Notes under the pieces: generated by a model
The model's database searches: none
Seen by the model: the letters and a program-made list of their open reading frames with translations, nothing else
What the model was told of the DNA's origin: nothing
From: CAVDHB01 sp963608705
Lineage (GTDB): Bacteria > Bacteroidota > Bacteroidia > Bacteroidales > Bacteroidaceae
Direction: 5' to 3'
Assembly (NCBI GenBank): GCA_963608705.1
Contig: CAVDHB010000003.1
Location: forward strand, 1-32,716
DNA length: 32,716 nt
In this document: positions 16,820-24,348 of the stretch, in pieces
Layout of the letters: every line of letters begins with the position of its first letter
Numbering within the stretch: position 1 is the stretch's first letter
Position numbers and translations under genes: made by a program

Positions 16820-16902
16820 ACGCAATTAGCTTCATCCCTTATCGAAGCCTATTGCGTTGGCCATCGAAGCAGGCTTCATCGGCCATCGAAGCCTATTGCG
16901 TT
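16820..16902. repeat. Short direct and inverted repeats in the 16774-16951 gap
   Basis: ATCGAAGCCTATTGCGTT occurs at 16841-16858 and exactly again at 16885-16902. A diverged inverted copy (AACGCAATTAGCTTCATC) lies at about 16819-16836. The stretch between the direct copies (GAAGC-AG-GCTTC) can fold. No gene is seen in this gap. Confidence 0.7.
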
Positions 16903-16951
16903 TTTGCGCCATTTTTCCACCTAAGCATCTACCGGATAAAATCGGAGAAAT

Positions 16952-17377
16952 TTATTCCCCGTCGTCCATTCTCGTCTTTAACGCATTGAGCTTCTCTATT
17001 TTTTTATGGTAGAAGCGCACTTTGAGACAGAGCATGTCAAATTTCTGTTGTGTGGCGGCTATTTCAGAAGGCTTTCCCTGTCCTTGCCTCAAGGTTTGCA
17101 GCAGGCTGTCTGTATGCTGGAGACTGTCTTGCGCCTCTTTCAGCGATATTTGCGATTTGAGAATAATGCCTTTTTCCCTTAGTTCAATGGCCATGGGATA
17201 CCTGGCGTTCAGACTGTCCAATGCCGCTCTGGCTTGTGGGTACGCCTTTTGGTTGAGGCATTGTTCTGCCTTTTGATAGAGAAGTGCGGCTTTTTCAGTA
17301 GAAGTATCTTGTCCACATCCGCACCACAGGCAGACGCTGGCCATACATCCAAAGAGAGAAAGTGTGTATTTGTTCAT
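16952..17377 (-). CDS. Small putative lipoprotein, coiled-coil, function unknown
   Basis: A 141-residue protein starting MNKYTLSLFGCMASVCLWCGC, a short hydrophobic leader with a cysteine cluster; Cys21 is the likely lipidated residue although the box is not ideal. The rest is helical and charged, with a TPR-like first part (ALLYQKAEQCLNQKAYPQARAALDSL) and a coiled-coil second part (AQDSLQHTDSLLQTLRQ). Start ATG 17377 is chosen over 17473 because it begins the signal sequence and lies 25 bp after the promoter at 17402-17432. I do not recognise a named family. Confidence 0.8.
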   Translation of the reverse strand: MNKYTLSLFGCMASVCLWCGCGQDTSTEKAALLYQKAEQCLNQKAYPQARAALDSLNARYPMAIELREKGIILKSQISLKEAQDSLQHTDSLLQTLRQGQGKPSEIAATQQKFDMLCLKVRFYHKKIEKLNALKTRMDDGE

Positions 17378-17401
17378 GATTTGTCTATCTATTTTATGAA
17401 G

Positions 17402-17432
17402 CAAAGGTAGACTTTTCCTGTGAGAAAACAAA
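17402..17432 (-). promoter_or_regulatory. Bacteroidetes-type promoter for the small lipoprotein gene
   Basis: Minus strand: -33 TTTG at 17432-17429, a 19-bp gap, -7 TACCTTTG at 17409-17402. Both elements and the spacing fit the phylum consensus. Confidence 0.75.
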
Positions 17433-17521
17433 ATAAATTCTTTAAATATCGTGTAGCCGGAGGTTGAAAACAACGGAAATGGTTAAAAAACACTTCTGTT
17501 TTACCTTTCTCCCTTGTTTTA

Positions 17522-17553
17522 TTTGGCCATCTAGGGAAATAGAGGTACTTTTG
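17522..17553 (+). promoter_or_regulatory. Orphan plus-strand promoter in the recQ-lipoprotein gap
   Basis: -33 TTTG at 17522-17525, a 20-bp gap, -7 TACTTTTG at 17546-17553. It is as good a match as the rRNA promoter in this window. It points away from both flanking genes' coding strand and leads into the small-RNA candidate. Confidence 0.75.
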
Positions 17554-17559
17554 CACTGT

Positions 17560-17621
17560 GTTTTTCATAGTATTAGATTTAAGGTTAACAAAGGTTGGGA
17601 TACAGCGGTATCCCTTTTTTT
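17560..17621 (+). ncRNA. Putative small RNA of about 60 nt
   Basis: Transcription from the 17522-17553 promoter should start near 17560 and stop at the terminator 17597-17621. The product has an unstructured AU-rich 5' part containing TTAGATTTAAGGTTAACAAAG and a terminal hairpin. No ORF with a credible start fits. The 5' core looks like a sequence I associate with a paralogous small-RNA family in Bacteroides, but I cannot verify membership here. Confidence 0.6.
17597..17621 (+). terminator. Rho-independent terminator of the putative small RNA
   Basis: GGGATAC (17597-17603), AGCG loop, GTATCCC (17608-17614), then seven T. It is a perfect 7-bp stem with a classic U-tract on the plus strand, where neither neighbouring gene is encoded. 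Confidence 0.85.
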
Positions 17622-17640
17622 ATACTTTTTCCCCTTATAT

Positions 17641-19536
17641 CTATATATTCTCTTTCTCCAGCGAGGGAAGATGATAGAATTTCCTTACTTCATTCACAAA
17701 GTCCTTCCCGTAGGTCTTCAACTTAAAGTCTCCGACACCGCTTACCTGTTTGAACTCCTCCAATGTCTTGGGTTTACGATCGCATATATCGTGCAAGGTC
17801 TTGTCGCCGAAGATTAGATAAGCGGGGAATCCCTTGGAGTCAGCTATACGTTTCCGCAGAGTTTTCAATACCACGAACAACGTTTCTTCTCTGCCGTCCG
17901 TAGAGGCGCCGGTTCTTGCTGTGGTGGTATCTTCGGGGAACTCGTCTATGGACAACATGTCCAAATGCTGCATACGTTGTTTCAGTACTCTCTTTCGGGT
18001 GGTCTCTCCTGGTTGTAGAGGCACAAATTCCGCTAACATGGCTTTGTCTCTTCCGAAAAGCACTTCCTTTCCTGCCGGAGTTGCCTTCAAATGGTTTCGT
18101 TCGTTATAAGCGATTTCGAAGTAGCCGTTCTGCATCATTTGCAGGAGATAATCATTCCAGTCTTTATAAGGTATATCTCTTCCTGCGCCGAAGGTCTTGA
18201 TAGTGTCGAAATGCTTGTCTTTGATTTCCGGGGAGTAAGTACCGCGAAGAATATGGATGAGAGAGGGTAGGCTGACTTGTTCCTGTGTGCGCATGACGGC
18301 GGACAAGGCTTTCTGCACAAGGACAGTGCCGTCAAAGAGCTTGGGCGGATGGTTGCAGACATCGCAGTTTCCACAGTTCTCTTGCGTGGATTCTCCGAAA
18401 TAATTCAGCAGTATTTTTCTGCGGCATACATTGGACTCGGCGTATTCTCTCATTCTGTCGAGCTTTTCCATGTTTAGTCCGCTTTGTCCACTGTCCTCGG
18501 CGAATTTGCGGAGTTGTACGATGTCGGCGAAGGAGTAGAAGAGAAGAGTCTCGGCAGGTTCGCCGTCTCTTCCCGCTCTGCCTATTTCCTGATAGAAACT
18601 TTCAATGCTTTTGGGAAGATTATAGTGGATGACCCATCGGACATCGGGTTTGTCTATACCCATGCCGAACGCCACGGTGGCACATATCACTTGTGTTCTG
18701 TCATGAATGAAGTCTTCCTGTATGCGGTTTCTTTCTTCCGGCATCAGTCCTGCATGATAAAATTCGGCGTCTATGCCGTGTGCGTTCAGCATTTCGCTTA
18801 CTTTCTCGGTGTTTTTCTTGCTCAGGCAATAGATGATGCCGCTTTCATCCTCATGCCGGTGTATGAATTCCCGGATTTCCCGGTCTTTGTCTTTCTTTTG
18901 TCTTCCTCTTCTGACTTCCAGGCTGAGATTGGGTCTGTCGAAAGAGGATATGAACACACGGGGTTGTCTTAGCTGCAATTGCCTTACGATGTCATTGCGG
19001 GTGATTTTGTCAGCCGTGGCTGTCAAAGCGATGATGGGTTTTCCGGGGAAATCTTGTCGCAATGAACCCAACTGTGCGTATTCAGGCCGGAAGTCGTGTC
19101 CCCATTGCGAGATGCAGTGCGCCTCGTCCACGGCAAAGAAAGAGATGCGCATGCTTTTGAGCAGACGGTCTTTTTCCAACACTAACCTTTCCGGGGAGAT
19201 GTAGAGCAGTTTGAGCTGTCCTTGCACACAACGTCGTTGGATGAGGTGTTCCTCTTCGTGATTCAGGCTGTTGAGTGCGGCTGCCGGTATGCCGTTCTCT
19301 GTGAGTGATTCCACTTGGTCTTTCATGAGAGAGATGAGCGGCGAGACTACGATGGCGGTTCCCGCACACAAAAGTGCTGGAAGCTGATAGCAGATGGACT
19401 TTCCTCCGCCAGTGGGCATTAGCACGAAGGTGTCGTGGCCTCCTAACAGAGACTGGATGATTTCTTCCTGTTTGGGACGAAAGGCACTGTAACCGAAGTA
19501 TTTTTTCAGCGCATCGTATAATAGGTTATTTTGCAT
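17641..19536 (-). CDS. recQ: ATP-dependent DNA helicase RecQ
   Basis: A 631-residue superfamily-2 helicase that unwinds DNA 3'-5' in recombination and fork repair. Walker A is PTGGGKS (41-47), DEAH is in VDEAHCISQWGHD (136-148), and the helicase C motifs include VAFGMGIDKPDVRWVIHYNLP and QEIGRAGRDG. A RecQ zinc-binding cysteine set (CRRKILLNYFG...CGNCDVC) and an RQC winged helix follow. A C-terminal HRDC domain occupies about the last 80 residues. The start at 19536 gives the normal RecQ N-terminus; a longer in-frame start at 19596 would cover the promoter. It is divergent from the AraC-type gene. Confidence 0.96.
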   Translation of the reverse strand: MQNNLLYDALKKYFGYSAFRPKQEEIIQSLLGGHDTFVLMPTGGGKSICYQLPALLCAGTAIVVSPLISLMKDQVESLTENGIPAAALNSLNHEEEHLIQRRCVQGQLKLLYISPERLVLEKDRLLKSMRISFFAVDEAHCISQWGHDFRPEYAQLGSLRQDFPGKPIIALTATADKITRNDIVRQLQLRQPRVFISSFDRPNLSLEVRRGRQKKDKDREIREFIHRHEDESGIIYCLSKKNTEKVSEMLNAHGIDAEFYHAGLMPEERNRIQEDFIHDRTQVICATVAFGMGIDKPDVRWVIHYNLPKSIESFYQEIGRAGRDGEPAETLLFYSFADIVQLRKFAEDSGQSGLNMEKLDRMREYAESNVCRRKILLNYFGESTQENCGNCDVCNHPPKLFDGTVLVQKALSAVMRTQEQVSLPSLIHILRGTYSPEIKDKHFDTIKTFGAGRDIPYKDWNDYLLQMMQNGYFEIAYNERNHLKATPAGKEVLFGRDKAMLAEFVPLQPGETTRKRVLKQRMQHLDMLSIDEFPEDTTTARTGASTDGREETLFVVLKTLRKRIADSKGFPAYLIFGDKTLHDICDRKPKTLEEFKQVSGVGDFKLKTYGKDFVNEVRKFYHLPSLEKENI

Positions 19537-19542
19537 GGTATG

Positions 19543-19550
19543 CAAAGTTA
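19543..19550 (-). promoter_or_regulatory. Putative -7 element for recQ, very close to the start codon
   Basis: Minus strand TAACTTTG lies only 6 bp before the recQ ATG at 19536. Transcription would begin at or next to the start codon, giving a leaderless or near-leaderless mRNA. No matching -33 element is seen. Confidence 0.4.
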
Positions 19551-19613
19551 GTGTAAAATGGCAAAATAACATCTTTTTATGGTCTCTTTTTTCCATATTT
19601 CACTTTTTCTCCC

Positions 19614-19621
19614 TACCTTTG
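19614..19621 (+). promoter_or_regulatory. Putative -7 element for the araC-type/DPP III run
   Basis: TACCTTTG lies 29 bp before the ATG at 19651. The -33 region is T-rich but lacks a clean TTTG. It is the only convincing promoter element I see for the rightward run that begins here. Confidence 0.5.
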
Positions 19622-19650
19622 CCTTGAGTACTAATATAAATAGTAAGGAT

Positions 19651-20073
19651 ATGGTGGAGACGACAAAAACAATGGGTGGATACGCATCCTTGATTAAAGC
19701 AGATAGAGCGGACGAGCTGTATTTGCAAATTGTGGAGAAATTGGTGAAGGATAAAATCTACAAGGATCCTGATTATACGGCCAAACAATTGGCGGATGAA
19801 TTGAAAACGAACTCCCGCTATATTTCAGCGGTGATACGTTCTCGTTTCAAAACGAACTTCTCGCAGCTGATGAACGAATACAGAGTCCGACTGGCCGCCT
19901 CAATGCTTGAAAGACGTTCATTGTTGTCAAAGACAGTGGATGAAATCGGCGAAGTGTCCGGCTTTTCGAATAAACAGTCGTATTATACAGCTTTTAAGAA
20001 ATTGACGGGAACCACTCCTTCTTCATACAGAAAAGATTTTTTTCGTCAAATGACAATTAGAGATCTTGTGTAA
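19651..20073 (+). CDS. Short AraC-type HTH transcription regulator
   Basis: A 140-residue protein that is almost entirely an AraC/XylS double helix-turn-helix domain: YTAKQLADELKTNSRYISAVI (about 38-60), NEYRVRLAASML, then VDEIGEVSGFSNKQSYYTAFKKLTGTTPSSYRK (about 100-132). There is no room for a ligand-binding domain, only a short acidic/basic N-terminal segment. The target and signal are unknown. Start ATG 19651 is preferred over 19579 because it follows the -7 element at 19614-19621. DPP III begins 3 bp downstream, so regulator and peptidase are probably co-transcribed. Confidence 0.88.
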   Translation: MVETTKTMGGYASLIKADRADELYLQIVEKLVKDKIYKDPDYTAKQLADELKTNSRYISAVIRSRFKTNFSQLMNEYRVRLAASMLERRSLLSKTVDEIGEVSGFSNKQSYYTAFKKLTGTTPSSYRKDFFRQMTIRDLV

Positions 20074-20076
20074 CGA

Positions 20077-22077
20077 ATGATTATAATGACAGATGTGAAC
20101 CATGTAAAGGAGAAGTTCCCGTATGCGGACGAGGCATTTGCGGACTTGCAGATGCTTCGCTATAGGGTGCCGGGATTTGAGACGCTTCCCCTCAAACAGA
20201 AACTCTTTATATATTATTTGTCAAAGGCGGCCATAGCCGGAAGGGACATCCTCTTTGACCAGAACGGTAAATACAATCTCCGTATCCGGAGGATGCTTGA
20301 GGCTGTATATGTGCATTATAAAGGGGACAGGCATACAGCGGATTTCGAGGCTTTTGAAGTGTACTTGAAACGTGTATGGTTCAGCAATGGTATCCATCAT
20401 CATTATGCTTGCGATAAATTTAAGCCTGGATTTTCAGTGCGCTTTCTTCAAGAAGCGGTGGATTCCATAGACGCTTCTTATTTGCCTTTGGCAGAAGGAC
20501 AGGAAGTGGCTGCATTCTGTGAAGAGGTGTTCCCTGTCATTTTCGATCCTGAAATCATGCCTAAGCGTGTCAATCAGACCGACGGGGAAGATTTGGTGAA
20601 GACCTCTGCTTGCAATTATTACGAGGGAGTGACTCAGCAGGAGGCGGAGGACTTTTACAATGCGAAGAAAAATCCGGCGGATACCCAACCTCCGATGTAT
20701 GGTCTCAATTCCCGTTTGGTGAAGAAAGACGGCGAGCTACAGGAAATCGTATGGAAAGAGGATGGACTGTACGGTACGGCTATCCGGGAGATTACCGCTT
20801 GGCTGAGGAAAGCGGAACCTTATTGTGAAAGTGAAAAACAACGGAAAATAATCGATACCTTGCTCCGCTTTTATAAGACAGGGGATTTGAAGACGTTTGA
20901 TGAGTATTCCATTCTCTGGACGGAGGACAAGGATTCGAACGTGGACTTCATAAACGGTTTTATAGAGGTATATGGAGACCCGCTCGGCTTGAAGGCCAGT
21001 TGGGAAAGTTTGGTGGATTTCCGCAATGAGGAGAAAACTCGCAGAACGGAGATTCTGAGCAGTCATGCGCAGTGGTTTGAAGACCATTCCCCGGTGGATG
21101 ACCGTTTTAAAAGAGAAACCGTGCGAGGTGTTTCGGCAAAAGTCATCAATGCGGCCATATTGGGAGGGGATATGTATCCTTCTTCGGCCATCGGCATCAA
21201 CTTGCCTAACTCCAACTGGATTCGCAGCACACACGGTTCCAAGTCAGTGACCATCGGCAATCTGACGCACGCCTATGACGAGGCGGCTAAAGGAAGCGGA
21301 TTCCGTGAGGAGTTTGTGATAGATAAGAATGAACTGGATTTTATAAACCAGTATGCGGACATCACGGATGAATTGCATGTGGACTTGCATGAGTGTCTTG
21401 GACATGGCTCCGGCAAGATGCTTCCCGGAGTAGATCCTGACGGGCTGAAAGCCTATGGGTCTACCATTGAGGAAGCGAGAGCTGATTTGTTCGGCTTGTA
21501 CTATCTGGCGGACTCGGAAATGACCAAACAGGGACTGACACCTGCGCCAGACGCATACAAGGCGGAGTATTATACCTATATGATGAACGGCTTGATGACC
21601 CAGCTTGTGCGTATAGCTCCTGGTAAATCCATCGAGGAGGCGCACATGCGAAACCGGGCGTTGATTGCCCGTTGGGCGTTCGAGCTTGGAAAGGAACACA
21701 AGGTTGTCCAGTGGGAAAAATCTGCGGGAAAGACCTATGTGAGAATCAATGATTACGAGGCTCTTCGGCAGATTTTCGGAAAAGAATTGGCGGAGATACA
21801 ACGCATAAAGAGCGAAGGAGACTATGAGGCCGCAAGGCGTTTAGTGGAAACCTACGGAGTAAAAGTGGACGAAGACTTGCACCGGGAAGTGCTGGCTCGT
21901 TATGAGAAACTTCATATCGCTCCTTACAAAGGCTTTATCAATCCGGAATACGAGTTGGTGAAAGATGAGACAACGGGTGAGGTAAAAGATGTGAAGATTG
22001 TCTATGGAGAGAGCTATGCGCATCAGATGCTCCGCTACAGTCAGGAATACAACACCTTACCTTCCATAAATGAATGA
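20077..22077 (+). CDS. Dipeptidyl peptidase III (M49 zinc peptidase)
   Basis: A 666-residue M49 metallopeptidase that removes dipeptides from peptide N-termini. The zinc motif is HECLGH at 438-443, and the third zinc ligand lies in EEARAD at 465-470. The motif spacing fits the family, and HECLGH with Cys is the form described for the Bacteroides thetaiotaomicron enzyme. No signal peptide is seen, so it is probably cytosolic. The start may be ATG 20077 or ATG 20086 (MTDVNHVKEKF). The 3' end overlaps the AlkD-like gene by 8 bp. Confidence 0.95.
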   Translation: MIIMTDVNHVKEKFPYADEAFADLQMLRYRVPGFETLPLKQKLFIYYLSKAAIAGRDILFDQNGKYNLRIRRMLEAVYVHYKGDRHTADFEAFEVYLKRVWFSNGIHHHYACDKFKPGFSVRFLQEAVDSIDASYLPLAEGQEVAAFCEEVFPVIFDPEIMPKRVNQTDGEDLVKTSACNYYEGVTQQEAEDFYNAKKNPADTQPPMYGLNSRLVKKDGELQEIVWKEDGLYGTAIREITAWLRKAEPYCESEKQRKIIDTLLRFYKTGDLKTFDEYSILWTEDKDSNVDFINGFIEVYGDPLGLKASWESLVDFRNEEKTRRTEILSSHAQWFEDHSPVDDRFKRETVRGVSAKVINAAILGGDMYPSSAIGINLPNSNWIRSTHGSKSVTIGNLTHAYDEAAKGSGFREEFVIDKNELDFINQYADITDELHVDLHECLGHGSGKMLPGVDPDGLKAYGSTIEEARADLFGLYYLADSEMTKQGLTPAPDAYKAEYYTYMMNGLMTQLVRIAPGKSIEEAHMRNRALIARWAFELGKEHKVVQWEKSAGKTYVRINDYEALRQIFGKELAEIQRIKSEGDYEAARRLVETYGVKVDEDLHREVLARYEKLHIAPYKGFINPEYELVKDETTGEVKDVKIVYGESYAHQMLRYSQEYNTLPSINE

Positions 22078-22774
22078 ACGTATGTGGGGAGAGTCGGAAG
22101 AGGTACACGAGAAACTGCGTAAGATAAAGACAGACTTGCGTTTGTCCATGAATGGAATGGCGTCTGCCAGTATGCGGAAGAGAGGTTTGGAATACAAGGT
22201 CATCTTCGGTGTGGAAATCCCTCGTTTGCAACTGATTGCAAAGGAGTATGGCAAAGACCATGAGCTGGCGCAAGCCTTGTGGAAAGAAGATATTCGCGAG
22301 TGCAAGATACTGGCGTTGATGATTCAGCCCGTAGATTCCTTTTATCCCGAAATCGCAGATATATGGGTAGAGTCTATGCGTTATCCGGAGCAGGCGCAGA
22401 TTGCTTGTCTGTACTTGTTTCAACAGCTGCCCTACGCACCCAGCAAGGCGTTAGAGTGGATAGCGGGAGAAAAGCCGATGACTCGTTTTTGCGGATTCTC
22501 GCTCATGTCCCGTTTATGGAGCAAATACAAGGAATGGAAGCCTGCCGCAGGGGAAGAGTTCTTGGACCAGGCTGTGAATACCTTGGAGGAAAACAATCTG
22601 CTTCTCAGAGGTGCGGTCGTGAAAGCGTGGACTTCATATATAGAAAGAAACCGGGCCACGGCCAAAAAATCACTTGAGCTTCTCAAACAGATTCCCGTAT
22701 CGGAAGACGAGGACTTGAAAGCAAGGGTGGAGCTGTTGAAAGAAACGGCAGACTTTATATTACAGGAAGTATAA
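22070..22774 (+). CDS. AlkD-like DNA alkylation repair protein
   Basis: A 234-residue all-helical protein of the HEAT-like DNA alkylation repair family. Members remove bulky or cationic alkylated bases without flipping them out. Family-like segments are MRKRGLEYKVIFGVEIPRL, ALWKEDIRECKILALMI and MTRFCGFSLMSRLW. The N-terminal part fits the family well; catalytic residues cannot be assigned confidently by eye. It overlaps the DPP III gene by 8 bp and precedes purA by 30 bp. Confidence 0.82.
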   Translation: MNERMWGESEEVHEKLRKIKTDLRLSMNGMASASMRKRGLEYKVIFGVEIPRLQLIAKEYGKDHELAQALWKEDIRECKILALMIQPVDSFYPEIADIWVESMRYPEQAQIACLYLFQQLPYAPSKALEWIAGEKPMTRFCGFSLMSRLWSKYKEWKPAAGEEFLDQAVNTLEENNLLLRGAVVKAWTSYIERNRATAKKSLELLKQIPVSEDEDLKARVELLKETADFILQEV

Positions 22775-22804
22775 TCAAAGAATAGAATAGCAAAACAGAT
22801 AATC

Positions 22805-24079
22805 ATGGGAAAAATAGATGTATTATTAGGACTCCAGTGGGGAGACGAGGGAAAAGGTAAAGTGGTGGACGTGTTGACGCCTCACTATGACGCAGTGGCT
22901 CGTTTTCAGGGAGGACCGAATGCGGGACATACGTTGGAATTTGAGGGACATAAGTATGTGCTCCGCTCTATTCCTTCTGGTATCTTCCAGGGCAACAAGG
23001 TAAACTTCATCGGTAATGGCGTGGTCTTGGCGCCCGACTTGTTTATGGACGAGGCGAAAGACTTGGCGGCTGCTGGATTTGACTTGACCAAGCGTTTGCG
23101 TATCAGCACGAAGGCACAGCTCATCATGCCGACACACCGCATCTTGGATGCCGCTTACGAGTCTTTGAAAGGAAAGTCGAAAGTCGGCACTACGGGCAAG
23201 GGTATCGGCCCTACTTACACGGATAAGACAAGTCGTAACGGCTTGCGTGTGGGGGATGTGTTTGATCGTTTCGAGGAAAAATACGAGGCGGCGAAGGCAC
23301 GTCATTTGCGGATTCTGAAGAATATCGGATACGCTTTCGACGAGCAGGCTTTGGCCGAGACGGAGAAAAAATGGATGGAAGGTATCAAGTACCTGCGTGA
23401 GTTTGCCTTGGTGGAAACCGAGTACGAAATCAATCATCTGTTGTCTGAGGGTAAAAACATCCTTTGCGAGGGTGCGCAGGGTTCCATGCTGGATGTGGAC
23501 TTCGGCTCTTATCCGTATGTGACTTCTTCCAACACCATCTGTGGTGGAGCTTGCTGCGGATTGGGTGTAGGACCGGTGCATATCGGGGATGTCTATGGTA
23601 TCTTCAAGGCGTATTGTACCCGTGTGGGCGGAGGTCCTTTCCCCACAGAGCTTTTTGACGAAGTGGGCAAGGAAATCCGTGACAAAGGCCACGAATACGG
23701 TGCCGTGACAGGACGTGAGCGTCGCTGTGGATGGATAGACCTTGTGGCGTTGAAATATGCTATCATGATTAGCGGCGTGACGAAGTTGATTATGATGAAG
23801 AGCGACGTGCTGGACGGTTTCAAGGAAGTGAAAGTCTGCCGTGCGTATAAGATTAACGGTAAGGAAACCACGGAACTGCCTTTCGACTTGAGAGACGACG
23901 TGGAGCCGGTGTATGATGTGTTGCCAGGATGGAATCAGGACTTGACGCATTGCACCAAGGAGGAAGACTTCCCGAAGGAGTTCAAGGATTACATCAACTA
24001 TCTGGAAAAGACCTTGCAAGTGCCCATTAAGATAATTTCTGTGGGGCCTGACCGTACGGCTACCATCGTCCGCAAGTGA
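22805..24079 (+). CDS. purA: Adenylosuccinate synthetase
   Basis: A 424-residue GTP-dependent enzyme that joins IMP and aspartate to adenylosuccinate in AMP synthesis. The N-terminal signature is GLQWGDEGKGKVVD; the segments GPNAGHT, GNGVVLAPD, GTTGKGIGPTYTDKTSR and TGRERRCGWID are all present, and the length is normal. Cytosolic. The following small gene starts inside its stop codon (TGATG). Confidence 0.98.
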   Translation: MGKIDVLLGLQWGDEGKGKVVDVLTPHYDAVARFQGGPNAGHTLEFEGHKYVLRSIPSGIFQGNKVNFIGNGVVLAPDLFMDEAKDLAAAGFDLTKRLRISTKAQLIMPTHRILDAAYESLKGKSKVGTTGKGIGPTYTDKTSRNGLRVGDVFDRFEEKYEAAKARHLRILKNIGYAFDEQALAETEKKWMEGIKYLREFALVETEYEINHLLSEGKNILCEGAQGSMLDVDFGSYPYVTSSNTICGGACCGLGVGPVHIGDVYGIFKAYCTRVGGGPFPTELFDEVGKEIRDKGHEYGAVTGRERRCGWIDLVALKYAIMISGVTKLIMMKSDVLDGFKEVKVCRAYKINGKETTELPFDLRDDVEPVYDVLPGWNQDLTHCTKEEDFPKEFKDYINYLEKTLQVPIKIISVGPDRTATIVRK

Positions 24080-24342
24080 TGGATGAGCAAATAGAGAATT
24101 TTGTCCGAGCCTTGTCCGTCTTTCTGCTCAGAGAGGCGGGTGAGGACGGTTTAGAATATACACACGATTCTGTGCGCATTGTAGACGCATGGAATTGTGT
24201 GTTTCAGAATGTGGGAGTGAAAGGCACGGACGAAGAGAAAGACATCTATGCCATGGCTTCCCTCTGTCATTTGGATGAGAACTTGAACAGTGTGCCAGAC
24301 GAGAAGAAACTCCTTGGACTGGCACGTGCGTATTTTTCCTGA
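24079..24342 (+). CDS. Small acidic protein of unknown function
   Basis: An 87-residue protein starting at ATG 24079, which overlaps the purA stop by one base (a GTG at 24076 is also possible). It is acidic and probably helical (IENFVRALSVFLLREAGEDG; EKKLLGLARAYFS), with no signal peptide or membrane segment. The tight overlap with purA and the 6-bp gap to rmuC argue that it is real. I do not recognise the family. Confidence 0.75.
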   Translation: MDEQIENFVRALSVFLLREAGEDGLEYTHDSVRIVDAWNCVFQNVGVKGTDEEKDIYAMASLCHLDENLNSVPDEKKLLGLARAYFS

Positions 24343-24348
24343 CATAGT

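Noticed and set aside
22826..24019. A 397-codon open frame on the minus strand
   Set aside because: It is the exact antisense shadow of purA, whose motifs are complete.
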